Source: Rhizobiales bacterium CCH3-A5 (GTDB lineage Bacteria; Pseudomonadota; Alphaproteobacteria; Rhizobiales; Beijerinckiaceae). From it: DNA of 61,301 nt. The notes below the pieces were generated by a model. It worked only from the letters and a program-made list of their open reading frames with translations, was not told the DNA's origin and did no database searches. Location of the stretch: assembly GCA_001556025.1 (NCBI GenBank), contig LSIB01000084.1, positions 1-61,301 of the forward strand. Reading direction: 5' to 3'. Position 1 is the stretch's first letter. Each line of letters begins with the position of its first letter. The position numbers were made by a program, and so were the translations under genes. Below are positions 26,508 through 37,121 of the stretch, one piece after another.

Positions 26508-27359
26508 TTGCCCACCCACGACCTCATTGTCGCGCTCGGCGACGCGCGCTACCGGGTCGAACGGCCCTTCGGCTCATGGCCACAGAACACGGGCTTCGTC
26601 ACCGACGTCACCGTCGATCCGCGCGGCCATGTCTTCGTCATGCTGCGGCACGACCCGCTGACGCATCCGAACGACCCGCGCGTGATCGAGCTTGCGCCCG
26701 ACGGCAGCTATCTCAACGGCTGGGGCGGCGACCTGATTGCCGATTCCCACATGCTGACCGCCGATGCCCAAGGCCGCATCCTCTGCGTCGATCGCGACAT
26801 GCATGAGGTCATCATCTGCTCGGGCGCGGGCGAACGGCTCGGCGCGCTCGGCCAGCGCGGCGAACCGCTCTCGCCCTTCAACCACCCGACCGATGTGCAT
26901 GTCTCCTCCTGGGGCGACATCTACGTCTCCGACGGCTATGCCGCGAGCAGCATTCACCGTTTCTCCGCCTATGGCGTCCATCTCCAGAGCTGGGGCGGGC
27001 ATGGGTCGGGCGAGGGGCAGTTCGGCTGGCCGCATGCAATTTGGACCCATGCCGATGGTCGCGTCGTCGTGGTCGACCGGACGCAAAACCGCGTGCAGGT
27101 CTTCGACAATCTCGGCGGACACCTGGCGAGCTGGACGCATTTTTATCAGCCGGTGGGGATCTGGGGCGACGACGAGGGCAACACCTATGTCACCGACATG
27201 GTGCCGTCCTTGCAGAAGATCGGCCCCGGCGGCGAAAAGCTGGGCCGTTGCCGACCAATGCTGAACGGTGTGCACGGCATCTTCGGCACGCCGGAGGGAG
27301 ACATCCTGCTGGCGGAGGGCAACCCGAGCCGGATCACCCGGCTGGTGCGGCTCGACTAG
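26508..27359 (+). CDS. NHL-repeat beta-propeller protein
   Basis: A 283-residue protein made of NHL repeats (FVTDVTVDPRGHVFVM, LTADAQGRILCVDR, HPTDVHVSSWGDIYVSDGY, PHAIWTHADGRVVVVDR, GIWGDDEGNTYVTD), predicted to be a six-bladed propeller. Related folds occur in peptidylglycine amidating lyase and gluconolactonase-like enzymes. No signal peptide is visible, so it is cytoplasmic and may be a lyase or hydrolase. The start is a TTG with GAAGGA 7 nt upstream, just past the upstream stop, indicating one operon with the PuuE-like gene. Confidence 0.75.
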   Translation: MPTHDLIVALGDARYRVERPFGSWPQNTGFVTDVTVDPRGHVFVMLRHDPLTHPNDPRVIELAPDGSYLNGWGGDLIADSHMLTADAQGRILCVDRDMHEVIICSGAGERLGALGQRGEPLSPFNHPTDVHVSSWGDIYVSDGYAASSIHRFSAYGVHLQSWGGHGSGEGQFGWPHAIWTHADGRVVVVDRTQNRVQVFDNLGGHLASWTHFYQPVGIWGDDEGNTYVTDMVPSLQKIGPGGEKLGRCRPMLNGVHGIFGTPEGDILLAEGNPSRITRLVRLD

Positions 27360-27371
27360 GCGCACTCTCAC

Positions 27372-27462
27372 CCGTCATGCTCGGCCTTGTGCCGAGCATC
27401 CACGTCTTGAACGGCCATGCGAGCAAAGACGTGGATGGTCGGGACAAGCCCGACCATGACGG
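27372..27462. repeat. bipartite palindromic intergenic repeat
   Basis: The arms 27372-27408 and 27426-27462 are imperfect inverted repeats, pairing in CCGTCATG / CATGACGG and CCACGTCTT / AAGACGTGG. Each arm also contains its own small hairpin (GCTCGG...CCGAGC and GGTCGGG...CCCGACC), giving a Y-shaped fold. It lies inside the forward cluster, before the amidohydrolase. Such CGTCATGC-type elements are common between genes in Hyphomicrobiales. Confidence 0.75.
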
Positions 27463-27492
27463 AGAAGGGTGAATGCGATTGGAAACGAGGCC

Positions 27493-29031
27493 ATGACCGA
27501 CCAGATCGTCTGGGGCGCAACCCTGCTCGAAGGCTTCGACCCGGCCGGCGAGCCCATCGTCCACGCCAACGCTGGCGTGCTCATCCGCGACGGCGTAATC
27601 GCCGAAATCGCCCCCGTCGCCGACCTCAAGCGCGACCATCCACACGCCATCATCTCAGGCGGCGCGGGCTTCGCGATCACGCCCGGCTTCGTCAACGCCC
27701 ATCACCATGTCGGCCTCACGCCGCTGCAGCTCGGCTCGCCCGACCACCCGCTCGAACTCTGGTTCGCCAGCCGGCTGGCGCTGCGCGATGTCGATCTCCA
27801 CGCCGACACGCTGTTCTCCGCCTTCGAGATGATCGCAAGCGGCGTCACCACCGTGCAGCACCTGCACAGCCGCGCGCCTGGCACGCCTGACGACATTCTG
27901 GCAGCCGCCGAAAAGGTGATGTCGGCCTATGGCGCGATCGGCATGCGGGCCTCCTATTCGATGGCGCTGCGCGACCAGAACCGGCTCGTCTACGAGGCCG
28001 ACGAGGATTTCGTCGCGCGGGTGCCGGAGGAGTTGAGGCCGGCGCTCGCCGCCTATTTCCAGCGCTTCACCGTGCCGCTCGCCGATCAGGTCGCGGTCTT
28101 CGACGAGCTGTTCCGCCGACATGGCGCGGGCGATCTGATCCGCGTCCAGGTCGCGCCGGCTAACCTGCACTGGCTGTCGGACAAAGCGCTGGAAACCGCT
28201 GGCGAGCTTGCCGCCCGCACGGGCGCGCCGATCCACATGCATGTGCTGGAGACGCCCTACCAGAAGGCCTATGCCAAGCGCCGCACCGGCGGCTCGGCGC
28301 TGGCCTATCTCGACAAAGTCGGCCTGCTCGGCCCGCATTTCACCATCGGCCACGGCGTCTGGATGAGCGAGGCCGATATTGAGCTTGCCTCGGAACGCGG
28401 CTGTTGCGTCTGCCACAACTGCTCCTCGAATTTTAGGCTGAAGAGCGGCATGGCCCCGGTCAACCGGCTGCTGGCGCGCCAGATCCCGGTCGCGATCGGC
28501 ATCGACGAGGCCGGCATCAACGATGACCGCGACATGCTGCAGGAGATGCGGCTCGTCCTGCGTAGCCACCGCGAGCCGGGCATCGACGCCCCCCACCCGA
28601 CGCCTGCTCAGGTGCTGCGCATGGCGACCGAGCAAGGCGCACGCACCACGCCCTTCGCCGGCAGGATCGGCGCGCTCAGGCCCGGCATGGCGGCCGATCT
28701 CGTCCTGTTCGACTGGCAGGCTGTGACGTATCCCTATCAGGACGAGGCTCTGCCCTTCATCGACGTGCTGGTCCAGCGCGCCAAAGCCGGCGCGGTCGAC
28801 AGCGTCATGATCGGCGGCGAATGGGTCTATCGCGAGCGGCGTTTCACAAAGGTCGACCGCAAGGCCGTGCTGGCCGGCATCGCCGAGGCGCTGGCGAGGC
28901 CGAAGACGGCGGCAGAGCTGGAACGGATCGCACTATCCGAGAACGTGATGCCGCATGTGCGGGCGTTCTACCATGCCTGGCTCGAGGGGCTCGGCGACGA
29001 GCCGTATTACCGCCCCAGCGGCCGCGACTGA
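27493..29031 (+). CDS. amidohydrolase family protein (ATZ/TRZ-like)
   Basis: A 512-residue metal-dependent hydrolase or deaminase of the amidohydrolase superfamily. Ligand motifs are HHH in VNAHHHVG, His in IHMHVLE and ITIGHGVWM, and Asp in GIDEAG; a composite beta-sandwich with GMAADLVLFDW near the end completes the fold. It resembles guanine deaminase, chlorohydrolase and hydroxyatrazine-type enzymes, so the substrate is probably a nitrogenous ring. ATG at 27493 with AACGAGG upstream. Third gene of the forward cluster; its 3' end overlaps the convergent second PuuE-like gene by 25 bp. Confidence 0.88.
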   Translation: MTDQIVWGATLLEGFDPAGEPIVHANAGVLIRDGVIAEIAPVADLKRDHPHAIISGGAGFAITPGFVNAHHHVGLTPLQLGSPDHPLELWFASRLALRDVDLHADTLFSAFEMIASGVTTVQHLHSRAPGTPDDILAAAEKVMSAYGAIGMRASYSMALRDQNRLVYEADEDFVARVPEELRPALAAYFQRFTVPLADQVAVFDELFRRHGAGDLIRVQVAPANLHWLSDKALETAGELAARTGAPIHMHVLETPYQKAYAKRRTGGSALAYLDKVGLLGPHFTIGHGVWMSEADIELASERGCCVCHNCSSNFRLKSGMAPVNRLLARQIPVAIGIDEAGINDDRDMLQEMRLVLRSHREPGIDAPHPTPAQVLRMATEQGARTTPFAGRIGALRPGMAADLVLFDWQAVTYPYQDEALPFIDVLVQRAKAGAVDSVMIGGEWVYRERRFTKVDRKAVLAGIAEALARPKTAAELERIALSENVMPHVRAFYHAWLEGLGDEPYYRPSGRD

Positions 29032-29966
29032 GGCCGCAGGCGCGTCACCTCGGCTGTCTTCTCCGCGACGGCCGGCACGGCCCGCGCGAAGGCTCTGGCG
29101 ATCTCGGCGCGCGAGGCGATCCAGAGCCGTTCGCGCCGCGCGGCCAGCAGCCAGAGGATGTCGCGGAAGGCCGCGAAGCGCGCCGGCCGCCCGCATATCC
29201 GCAAATGGAAGCCGATATTGAGCAGCCGCGGCAGCCCGCGCGCGGCCTCCGCCTCCAAGACGTCGAGCGCGTCGGTGACGTAGTCGACCATCTCCTGCGC
29301 CCGCACGAAGCCGTTGGGATGGAAGAACTTCATGTCGTTGGAATCGAGCGCATAGGGGACCACCAACAAGGGGCGCGAGGACGCGAGGTCCCAATAGGGC
29401 AGGTCGTCGTCGAACCCGTTCGAGGTGTAGAGGAAGCCGCGCTGCGCCAGAAGCTCGCGCGTCCACGGACTTTCGCCGCCCCGGCAGAAGAAGCCGACCG
29501 GCGTCGCGCCCGTCGCGTCGCGGATGACGGACACGCAGCGGTCGAGATCGGTTGCCTCGCTTTCGGGCGTGTCATAGTCGGCGTGCGGCCGCCAGCGCCA
29601 GCCATGGACGGCCGCCTCGTGCCCGCGCGCCGTCACTTCCGTGGCGAGTTGCGGCAGGCGCTCGACGGCGCGGCCGCAGAACAGGTAGGTCGACGTGATG
29701 CCGGTCTCGTCGAGCGCGCCGAGCATGCGCCACAAGCCTGCGCGCGTGCCGTAGCCGAAGATCTGTTCCCGGCCCTGGTCGCGCTTGCCCGCCGGTACGA
29801 CGCTGACGACCTCGCCCATCGCCTCCGAGCGCGCATCGCCGTCGCCGACCTGCAGTTCCGCGCCTTCCTCGAAATTGACGACGACGGAGACGGCGAGCCG
29901 CGCGCCGTTCGGCCAGGCGAAATCGGGCCAGACGCCGCCATAGCCGAGGAGGTCGCGTTCCGTCAT
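29007..29966 (-). CDS. polysaccharide deacetylase-fold amidohydrolase (PuuE-like, second)
   Basis: A 319-residue CE4-fold protein related to the one at 25582 (MTERDLLGYGGVWPDFAWPNGARLAV, VVNFEEGAE, EAAVHGWRW, FFCRGGESPWTRELL, NIGFHLRICGRPAR). The shared HGWRW and Glu-rich opening place it in the PuuE branch. It sits 7 bp after the last transporter gene of a reverse operon, so the imported substrate is likely to be its target. Two divergent members in one locus suggest two steps or two related substrates. Confidence 0.85.
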   Translation of the reverse strand: MTERDLLGYGGVWPDFAWPNGARLAVSVVVNFEEGAELQVGDGDARSEAMGEVVSVVPAGKRDQGREQIFGYGTRAGLWRMLGALDETGITSTYLFCGRAVERLPQLATEVTARGHEAAVHGWRWRPHADYDTPESEATDLDRCVSVIRDATGATPVGFFCRGGESPWTRELLAQRGFLYTSNGFDDDLPYWDLASSRPLLVVPYALDSNDMKFFHPNGFVRAQEMVDYVTDALDVLEAEAARGLPRLLNIGFHLRICGRPARFAAFRDILWLLAARRERLWIASRAEIARAFARAVPAVAEKTAEVTRLRPQSRPLGR

Positions 29967-29973
29967 GGCGCCC

Positions 29974-30786
29974 TCACTCGTTGACCCGGTCGAGGCCGAT
30001 CGTCATCGAGATCGCCGCCAGCGCCAGCATGGCGAGCAGGATCTGGACGCTCGAGACGGCCGCGACCAGCGGCGAATTGGTGTTCTGCACGATCGCCAGA
30101 AGCTCGATCGGCAGCGGCCGGTCGCGATAGCCATGGGTGAAGATCGTCACCGAGAGATTGTCGAAGCCTTCGATGAAGGTGAAGACCGCCCCTGCCAGGA
30201 TCGCCGGTAGCAGCAGCGGGAAGGTGATGGTCCGGAACGTCTGCCAGCGGCTCGCGCCGAGATTGGCGGAAGCCTGCTCCAGCAGGGGGTCGAGACGCTG
30301 CAGGCGGGCCATCACGGTGCGGACCATCACCGCCATGACATAGCAGGACAGGGCGATCGACTGCAGCCAGATCGACGGGCCGATGCCGAGCAGCGCGCCG
30401 GAGAACAGCACCGCGACGCCGAGCACGATGCCCGGCACCATATGCGGCACCAAGACGAAGACCGAAAGCGCGGTCGCGCCCCGGAAATCGCCGCGCACGC
30501 AGGCGAGCGCGACCGGCACGCCGAGCAGGACGCAGATCGCCGTGACGTAGAGTCCGACCTTGATCGAGGTCCACATCGCTGTCGTCAGCACCGGCTGCTC
30601 GAAGACCCTGCGATACCAGTCCAGCGTGAAGCCGGCCGGCGGGAAGGAGATATAGCCGCGCGTGTCGAAGGACATGATGACGACGATCACCGCCGGCAGC
30701 AGCAGCAGCGCCAGCGCAAACACGGCAAGCGCGACGATGAGGCCGACGCCAAGCCTGTCCATGATCTCGGCGCGGTCGAGCCTCAT
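29974..30786 (-). CDS. ABC transporter permease (PotC-like)
   Basis: A 270-residue inner-membrane permease with about six transmembrane helices and the loop LEQASANLGASRWQTFRTITFPLL, the EAA motif that docks the ATPase. Typical of the second permease of spermidine/putrescine-type (PotABCD, type I) importers. Start ATG at 30786 overlaps the upstream permease stop by four bases (ATGA). Confidence 0.93.
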   Translation of the reverse strand: MRLDRAEIMDRLGVGLIVALAVFALALLLLPAVIVVIMSFDTRGYISFPPAGFTLDWYRRVFEQPVLTTAMWTSIKVGLYVTAICVLLGVPVALACVRGDFRGATALSVFVLVPHMVPGIVLGVAVLFSGALLGIGPSIWLQSIALSCYVMAVMVRTVMARLQRLDPLLEQASANLGASRWQTFRTITFPLLLPAILAGAVFTFIEGFDNLSVTIFTHGYRDRPLPIELLAIVQNTNSPLVAAVSSVQILLAMLALAAISMTIGLDRVNE

Positions 30787-31702
30787 CGCTGCGCCACCCG
30801 CGTCCAGCCTGTCGCCAGATGCGTCATCCAGGCGAACAATGCGAGCACGATCAGGCAGGTCGCCATCAGGATCATTGCCGTCACCGCGCCCTTGCTCCAT
30901 TCCAGCGAATAGACCACCTGTTCGTAGATCATCGTCGCGGCATTGAGATAATTGCCGCCGCCAAGCAACTGCGGAACCACGAAGGTGGTGTAGCTCAGCG
31001 TGAAGACGAGCGACGCGCCGGTCCCCAGCCCCGGCACGCTCAGCGGCAGGATGACGTTCCGCAGCGTGCCGAGCCGGCTCGCGCCGAGATTGGCCGAAGC
31101 CTCGTCGAGCCGCCTGTCATGCCGGCTCATCACCGCGATCAACGGCAGGATCATGATCGGCAGGTGGATCTGGACCATGCCGATCACCACCGCCCAGGGC
31201 GTATTGATGATGCGCAAGGGCGCGGAGATCAGGCCCATATCCATCAGCACGCCGTTGACCACGCCGCGTCCGCCCAGAATGACGATCCAGGCATAGGTGC
31301 GCACGATGCCGCTGGTCAGGATCGGCGCGATCGTCAGCACGAGGATGATGCGCCTGACCCATGGTCCACCGATCAGGAAGAGATAGGCCACGGGGAAGCC
31401 GAGCAGCGTGCAAAAGAATGTCGTCGTCAGCGCCAGCGTGATCGAGCGCTGGAAGGTCGTGTGATAGAGCGGGTCGGCCAGCGCGGTCGCGAGATGGCGC
31501 AGCGAAAGTTCCTGCGAGACGATGACGCCGCGCGACACGACGATGTCGGAGAAGCCGAGCGAGAGCAGCACGCCGAACGGAATGACCGCGACCAACGTTA
31601 GTACGATGATCGCCGGCACCGCCGGCCAGATGCCCGTGCCCGAGAAAACCTCGTCGAAGAGCCTGAGGTGGAGCGGCTTGTGATACGGCATCGCGGTCGC
31701 CG

Positions 31703-31706
<4 letters not shown>
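30783..31706 (-). CDS. ABC transporter permease (PotB-like)
   Basis: A 307-residue inner-membrane permease with six predicted helices and the EAA loop LDEASANLGASRLGTLRNVILPLS. It resembles PotB of spermidine/putrescine-type importers. Overlaps at both ends by ATGA with the ATPase gene upstream and the PotC-like gene downstream, so subunits are made in fixed ratio. Confidence 0.93.
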
Positions 31707-32790
<1,084 letters not shown>

Positions 32791-32794
<4 letters not shown>

Positions 32795-33831
32795 CCTGCG
32801 AACATCCGGTCGAAGGCCTCGACGATCTTGCCGCGGTTGGGCGCGACCTTGGGCCAATCGACGGAGACCATCGAGGCGACCTCCTCCGGCGTCGAGGGCA
32901 GATAGGCGGCCGCGCCTGCCGGCGCGACGATGCCCTTCACCGTGGTGCCGAAATAATATGGGGGCTGGGCCGCGAAATTCTGGCTCTCCGTGGTGAGCAG
33001 GATGTCGGCGAACTCGTGGATCAGCGCGCTGTGTGCGGTGCGCGTGAACTGGACGATCATCGTCGGCAGGATCAGCGGGCCCGGCCCGGTCACCTTGGCG
33101 TAGCCGAGCGGCAGGCCGCTCGCCACCGCGATGCCCGTGTTGTCGTGCCAGAGCGGGCAGAGCCCGATCTCGCCGCGTTCCAGCATCTGCTGCAGCAGGC
33201 CGGGCGTGCGTCCGACCAGCGGTTTCAGCTCCTTCCACTTGGCGAGGCCGAAGTCGGTGTCGGAATCGGGCTTGCCGAAGGCGGCCGCCGCGATGGAGAC
33301 GCAGGCGAGGCCGAGATTGGACTGCGGCCGCGACACGCCGATCTTGCCGGCGTATTCGGGCTTCCACAGGTCGGCCCAGGTCTTGGGCGGGTTCGGCACC
33401 ATCTGCTTGTTGTAGGCGATGCCGATGCCGGCATAGCTGATCGGCACGCCCATCCCATAGGCATAGGGCGGGAAGCGCTCGTCGATGTTCTTCGCGTTCG
33501 GGATTTTCGCGATGTCGAGCTTTTCCAGCACGCCCTCGTCGACCGCGTTGATGATCGCGGGCGAGCCCATCACCGCGAAATCGTAAGGGGACGCGCCGCG
33601 CGCGGCCTTGATCTGGGCGATCGCCTCGGCCGAAAGCCCGCCGATGACCCGCAGCGAAACGCCGGGATGCCGCTTGGCCAGCTCCGCGCCGGCCCGCTTC
33701 AGCGGATCGTCCTGGGCGCTGCCATAGCCGATCATCACCAGTTCGCGGGCCTGCGCCCGCAGCACCGAGGGGGCCGCGATGGCGGCCCCGGCGGCTGTGC
33801 CCAGAAAAAGGCGTCGAGACAGGGTCTTCAT
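32791..33831 (-). CDS. ABC transporter substrate-binding protein (PotD-like), Tat-type signal
   Basis: A 346-residue periplasmic binding protein. The N-terminus MKTLSRRLFLGTAAGAAIAAPSVLRAQA has a twin-arginine motif (SRRLFLG) and a clear cleavage site, so it should fold before export. The mature part matches the type of spermidine/putrescine and Fe-type extracellular binding proteins (PPYAYGMGVPISYAGIGIAYN, TWADLWKPEYAGKIGVSRPQ). First gene of the operon SBP-ATPase-permease-permease-deacetylase. A CGAAA/TTTCG palindrome lies about 100 bp upstream. The ligand is not known. Confidence 0.9.
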
Positions 33832-33928
33832 AAGACGGCCTCCTGTTTGGCCCTGGCCTGGCGGGCGGAGCCCGGGCTCAGCGCGGTGTTTCGATCCGGC
33901 GATCACTGTCTTTCAATTTGAGAAGAAA

Positions 33929-33940
33929 CGAAACCTTTCG
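33929..33940. promoter_or_regulatory. possible DeoR operator
   Basis: CGAAA-CC-TTTCG, a perfect palindrome in the gap between the DeoR gene and the transporter operon. TTTCG/CGAAA half-sites are typical of DeoR/GlpR-type regulators. The same half-sites occur at 34808-34812 and 34848-34852 in the divergent promoter region. Confidence 0.5.
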
Positions 33941-33983
33941 CAAGCATAAAACTTAGTCAAGCCCGGATGATTTTCGCGCCGCT

Positions 33984-34799
33984 TCACGCCACTGCGACGC
34001 GCAGGCCCGCCGCCTCCAGCGCCTGGATGTCGGCGGCCGGGGCTCCGCTGTCGGTGACGAGCAGGTCGACCTGGTCGAGAGGGGCGATGCGCGCGCTGCC
34101 GACATGGCCGATCTTGCCGTGGTCGGCGACGACGATGACGCGCAGGGCGGCCGCGATCATCGCCTGCTTGATCTCGGCTTCTTCCCAGTTGCCGTTGGTG
34201 AAGCCGCGCGCCGCATCGATGCCGGCACAGCAGAGGAAGGCGGCGTCGGCATTGATCTCGCGCAGCAGTTGCGTGCCGAAGGGCGAGATCAGGCTGCGGG
34301 CGCGCGCATTTCGCCCGCCGCGCCGCAGCCGCCCGCCGGTGACGATGACGTTGACGCCGGGATGACCTTCCAGCGCGATGGCGATGTCGAGCCCGTTCGT
34401 GACGATGACGACGTCGGTCAGCTCTTTCGGCAGCGCCTGCGCCAGCGCCAGCGTGGTCGTGCCGGCGTCGAGAATGATGGTCTCGCCGTCCCGCACCAGG
34501 CTGGCGGCCAGATCGGCGATCGCCTCCTTCTCGGCGGAGAAGGTCTGGCTCGGCAGATCGGCCGGGCGCTCGAAACGGGCCGGGCGCAGCGCCATGGCGC
34601 CGCCCCGGATGCGCCTGATCAGGCGGCGCTTCTCCAGCGCGTCGAGATCGGCGCGGATCGTCACCGCCGAGACGCCGAGCGCCTCGGCCAGCGTCGTCAC
34701 CTCGACGACGCCCCGGACTTTCAGCATGTCGAGGATGCGCTCGTGTCGTGGCGAAGGTCGGCCGATGGCGAGGTCGGGAGTGGGTTGCGTCTGGCTCAT
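33984..34799 (-). CDS. DeoR family transcriptional regulator
   Basis: A 271-residue regulator with an N-terminal winged helix-turn-helix (RHERILDMLKVRGVVEV, VSAVTIRADLDALEKR, IRRIRGGA) and a C-terminal sugar-phosphate sensing domain of the ISOCOT fold (ILDAGTTTLALA, VTNGLDIAIAL, IDAARGFTNGNWEEAEIKQAMI, VADHGKIG). DeoR proteins respond to phosphorylated sugars. It lies between a transporter operon (same strand, 152 bp downstream) and a divergent kinase/isomerase operon, so it probably controls both. Confidence 0.93.
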   Translation of the reverse strand: MSQTQPTPDLAIGRPSPRHERILDMLKVRGVVEVTTLAEALGVSAVTIRADLDALEKRRLIRRIRGGAMALRPARFERPADLPSQTFSAEKEAIADLAASLVRDGETIILDAGTTTLALAQALPKELTDVVIVTNGLDIAIALEGHPGVNVIVTGGRLRRGGRNARARSLISPFGTQLLREINADAAFLCCAGIDAARGFTNGNWEEAEIKQAMIAAALRVIVVADHGKIGHVGSARIAPLDQVDLLVTDSGAPAADIQALEAAGLRVAVA

Positions 34800-34916
34800 G
34801 CTCGGCGTTTCGGTGTGTCTTGCGTTTCAGCTTAAAATGAAGAATATCGAAAGTCAGCCTCATGGCCGACCTGCATGGCGCGCCATTGACGGACCAGCGA
34901 CAGGATAGACACGACC

Positions 34917-36065
34917 ATGGTCGACCACAGCCAGCAATTCAAAGCCCTGAAGCGCGAATCCTCTTCGGACGCTCCCGGAGATCCGGAGCGCTTCCGCCGG
35001 GTCGAGCTGACCAATCAGGAGATGATGGCGCAGGGCCAGGCAATCTCGCGCACCCTGGAGACGGCCACTGAGGGCATCGCGCGCATCGCCAAGGACCTCA
35101 GCCAGCGCCCCCTTCGCCGCGTCGTCATGATCGGCTGCGGCGATTCCTGGATATCGGGCTACGGCGTGCGCCTCGCCATGGAGCGCGTGCTCGGCATCGT
35201 CTGCGAGCCCTACGAGGCCTTCGACTTCGAGCATTACGGGCTCGCCACCGTGGACGACGCCACGCTCGTCATCGGCCTGAGCTCCAGCGGGAACACCGCC
35301 CCGGTGATGGCCGGCCTGCGCGGCGCGGTCGCCAAAGGCGGCTATGCGGTCGCGCTCTCGAACTCGGCCAATTCCGCGATGACCCGCGAATTCCCCGACA
35401 CGCTGCTCATCCAGGCGACGCGCGGCGGCTGGCCGACGCAGTCCAGCACGGCGGCGATGGCGCTGAAGATCGCGCTCGCGCTCGCCATCGCGAAGGCGCG
35501 CGGGCTGAGCGAGGGCGATGCCGCCGGGCTGGCGGCCGATCTCGCCGCGATGCCGGCCCTGATGGACAAGGTCTCGCGCGATTTCACCGAGCGGGCGATC
35601 GCGCTCGGCAAGGAACTCGCCCGCGCCGACATGGTGCTGCTCGCCGGAGCCGGCCCGCATTTCGCACCGGCGGCCTTCGGCGCCGCCAAGCTGAAGGAAC
35701 TGGCCCCGATCCACGCCATCGCCTTCCCGTTGGAGGAATACCACCACTATCGCACCCAGAAGGCCGGGGACCCGATGTTCGTGATCGCGCCCGACGCCGC
35801 CAGCCATCAGCGCGCGCTGGAGACGGTGATCGTCGGCAAGGGCGTCGGCGGCCACACCATCGTGCTCGCGCCTGAGGGCGAGAGCGCCTTCGACGATTAC
35901 GCCGCTCATGTCTGGCATCTGCCGAAGGTCCGGGCCGAACTGGCGCCGATGCTCTACAGCGTGCCGCTGCACCTGTTCTCCTACCACGTCACCAAGGCGC
36001 GCGACGCGCTGGGCCTCGGTGCGCCCAGCCTTGGCGGACTTAGCGTGGGTGGTCTTGCGGCGTGA
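34917..36065 (+). CDS. SIS-domain sugar isomerase / deglycase
   Basis: A 382-residue protein with two SIS domains (GCGDSWISGYGVRLAMER, GLSSSGNTAPVMAGLRGAV; then LLAGAGPHFAPAAFGAAKLKE, FPLEEYHHYRTQKAGDP), as in the isomerase half of GlmS and in FrlB/FraB deglycases. It should act on a 6-phospho sugar amine or amide, isomerising or releasing the amine. The EEYHHY stretch sits where GlmS-like proteins carry the catalytic Glu/His loop. First gene of a forward operon with a PfkB kinase; GTGA overlap with the next gene. Confidence 0.85.
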   Translation: MVDHSQQFKALKRESSSDAPGDPERFRRVELTNQEMMAQGQAISRTLETATEGIARIAKDLSQRPLRRVVMIGCGDSWISGYGVRLAMERVLGIVCEPYEAFDFEHYGLATVDDATLVIGLSSSGNTAPVMAGLRGAVAKGGYAVALSNSANSAMTREFPDTLLIQATRGGWPTQSSTAAMALKIALALAIAKARGLSEGDAAGLAADLAAMPALMDKVSRDFTERAIALGKELARADMVLLAGAGPHFAPAAFGAAKLKELAPIHAIAFPLEEYHHYRTQKAGDPMFVIAPDAASHQRALETVIVGKGVGGHTIVLAPEGESAFDDYAAHVWHLPKVRAELAPMLYSVPLHLFSYHVTKARDALGLGAPSLGGLSVGGLAA

Positions 36066-37093
36066 CGCCTGAACTCGTCACGGTCGGCGGGCTCACCGTC
36101 GACAACGTGATCTCGTCGGACGGGACCGTTGCGCTGGCGCGCGTCGGCGGCAACGGCGCCTATTCAGCCGTTGGCGCGCTGTGCTGGGCGCAAGCCGTCG
36201 GCCTCGTCAGCGTCGCCGTCTCGACCTATCCGAAGCCGGCTCTGGAGACGCTCGCCCGCAACGGCATCGCGCTCGACGGCGTCGTGACGCATGACGCCGA
36301 ACTCGAGAGCTGCAACTGGTTCATCTACGACGCCGAGGGCAACCGACAGGAGCGCCTGTCGAGCCCACCCGGCGCGCTGGCCGAGGCGGGGTTTCCGACG
36401 GACCGGCTGAGCCCGGAGCAGGTCACGCGCTGGCAGGAGATGCTGCGCCGGCGCGACGTCTCGAATGAGCTGAGCTACTCGCAGTTCCGCGACACCTACC
36501 CGATGACGCCCGCGCAGGTGCCGCAAAGCTATCTCACGGCGCGCGGCGTCCATCTCGCGCCGAGCCGCACGGTCGTGCTCGACGCGATGCTGCTGCTGTT
36601 GAACGCACGCGGCATGGTGGTGACGCTGGATGCCGGCTGGCAGCTCGCCGAACTCTCCCTGCCCGAACTCGAACCTTTGCTGGCGCTGGTCGACGCCTTC
36701 CTGCCGAGCGAGGTCGAACTGCGCGCCATCCTGCCCGGCGTCGCGATCGAGCCGGCCCTCGCCCTGCTCGCCGCCCGCTGCCGCGGCACGGCCGCGGTCA
36801 AGCTCGGGCCCAAGGGGGCACTGGTCTGGGACAAGGGCGCCGGCCAGCCCGTTCTCGTCCCGGTGCTGCCGACCGACGCCATCGACCCCACCGGCGCGGG
36901 CGACTCCTTCTGCGGCGGCTTTCTGGCCGGGCTCGTCGAAACCGGCGACCCGGTCCGGGCTGCCTGCTTCGGCGCGGTCTCGGCCTCATTGATCGTCAGC
37001 CGCTTCGGCGTCGACGGCGCATTGCCGATCGACCGCTCCGCCTGCCGCGAGCGGGTTTCGTCGCATGCCATCGGCCTTGCGGCCTCCACCTGA
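36062..37093 (+). CDS. PfkB family carbohydrate kinase
   Basis: A 343-residue ribokinase-fold kinase with GTG start. N-terminal sugar-binding motif VGGNGAYSAVGALCWA and C-terminal PfkB signature DPTGAGDSFCGGFLAG, with catalytic Asp in GAGD. It would phosphorylate a sugar or sugar derivative before the SIS enzyme acts. An unusual central stretch (about residues 100-165, including MLRRRDVSNELSYSQF) makes it longer than most family members. Overlaps the SIS gene by four bases. Confidence 0.9.
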   Translation: MTPELVTVGGLTVDNVISSDGTVALARVGGNGAYSAVGALCWAQAVGLVSVAVSTYPKPALETLARNGIALDGVVTHDAELESCNWFIYDAEGNRQERLSSPPGALAEAGFPTDRLSPEQVTRWQEMLRRRDVSNELSYSQFRDTYPMTPAQVPQSYLTARGVHLAPSRTVVLDAMLLLLNARGMVVTLDAGWQLAELSLPELEPLLALVDAFLPSEVELRAILPGVAIEPALALLAARCRGTAAVKLGPKGALVWDKGAGQPVLVPVLPTDAIDPTGAGDSFCGGFLAGLVETGDPVRAACFGAVSASLIVSRFGVDGALPIDRSACRERVSSHAIGLAAST

Positions 37094-37121
37094 TCCATCC
37101 TCCGGAACCCGACACTCAGCC

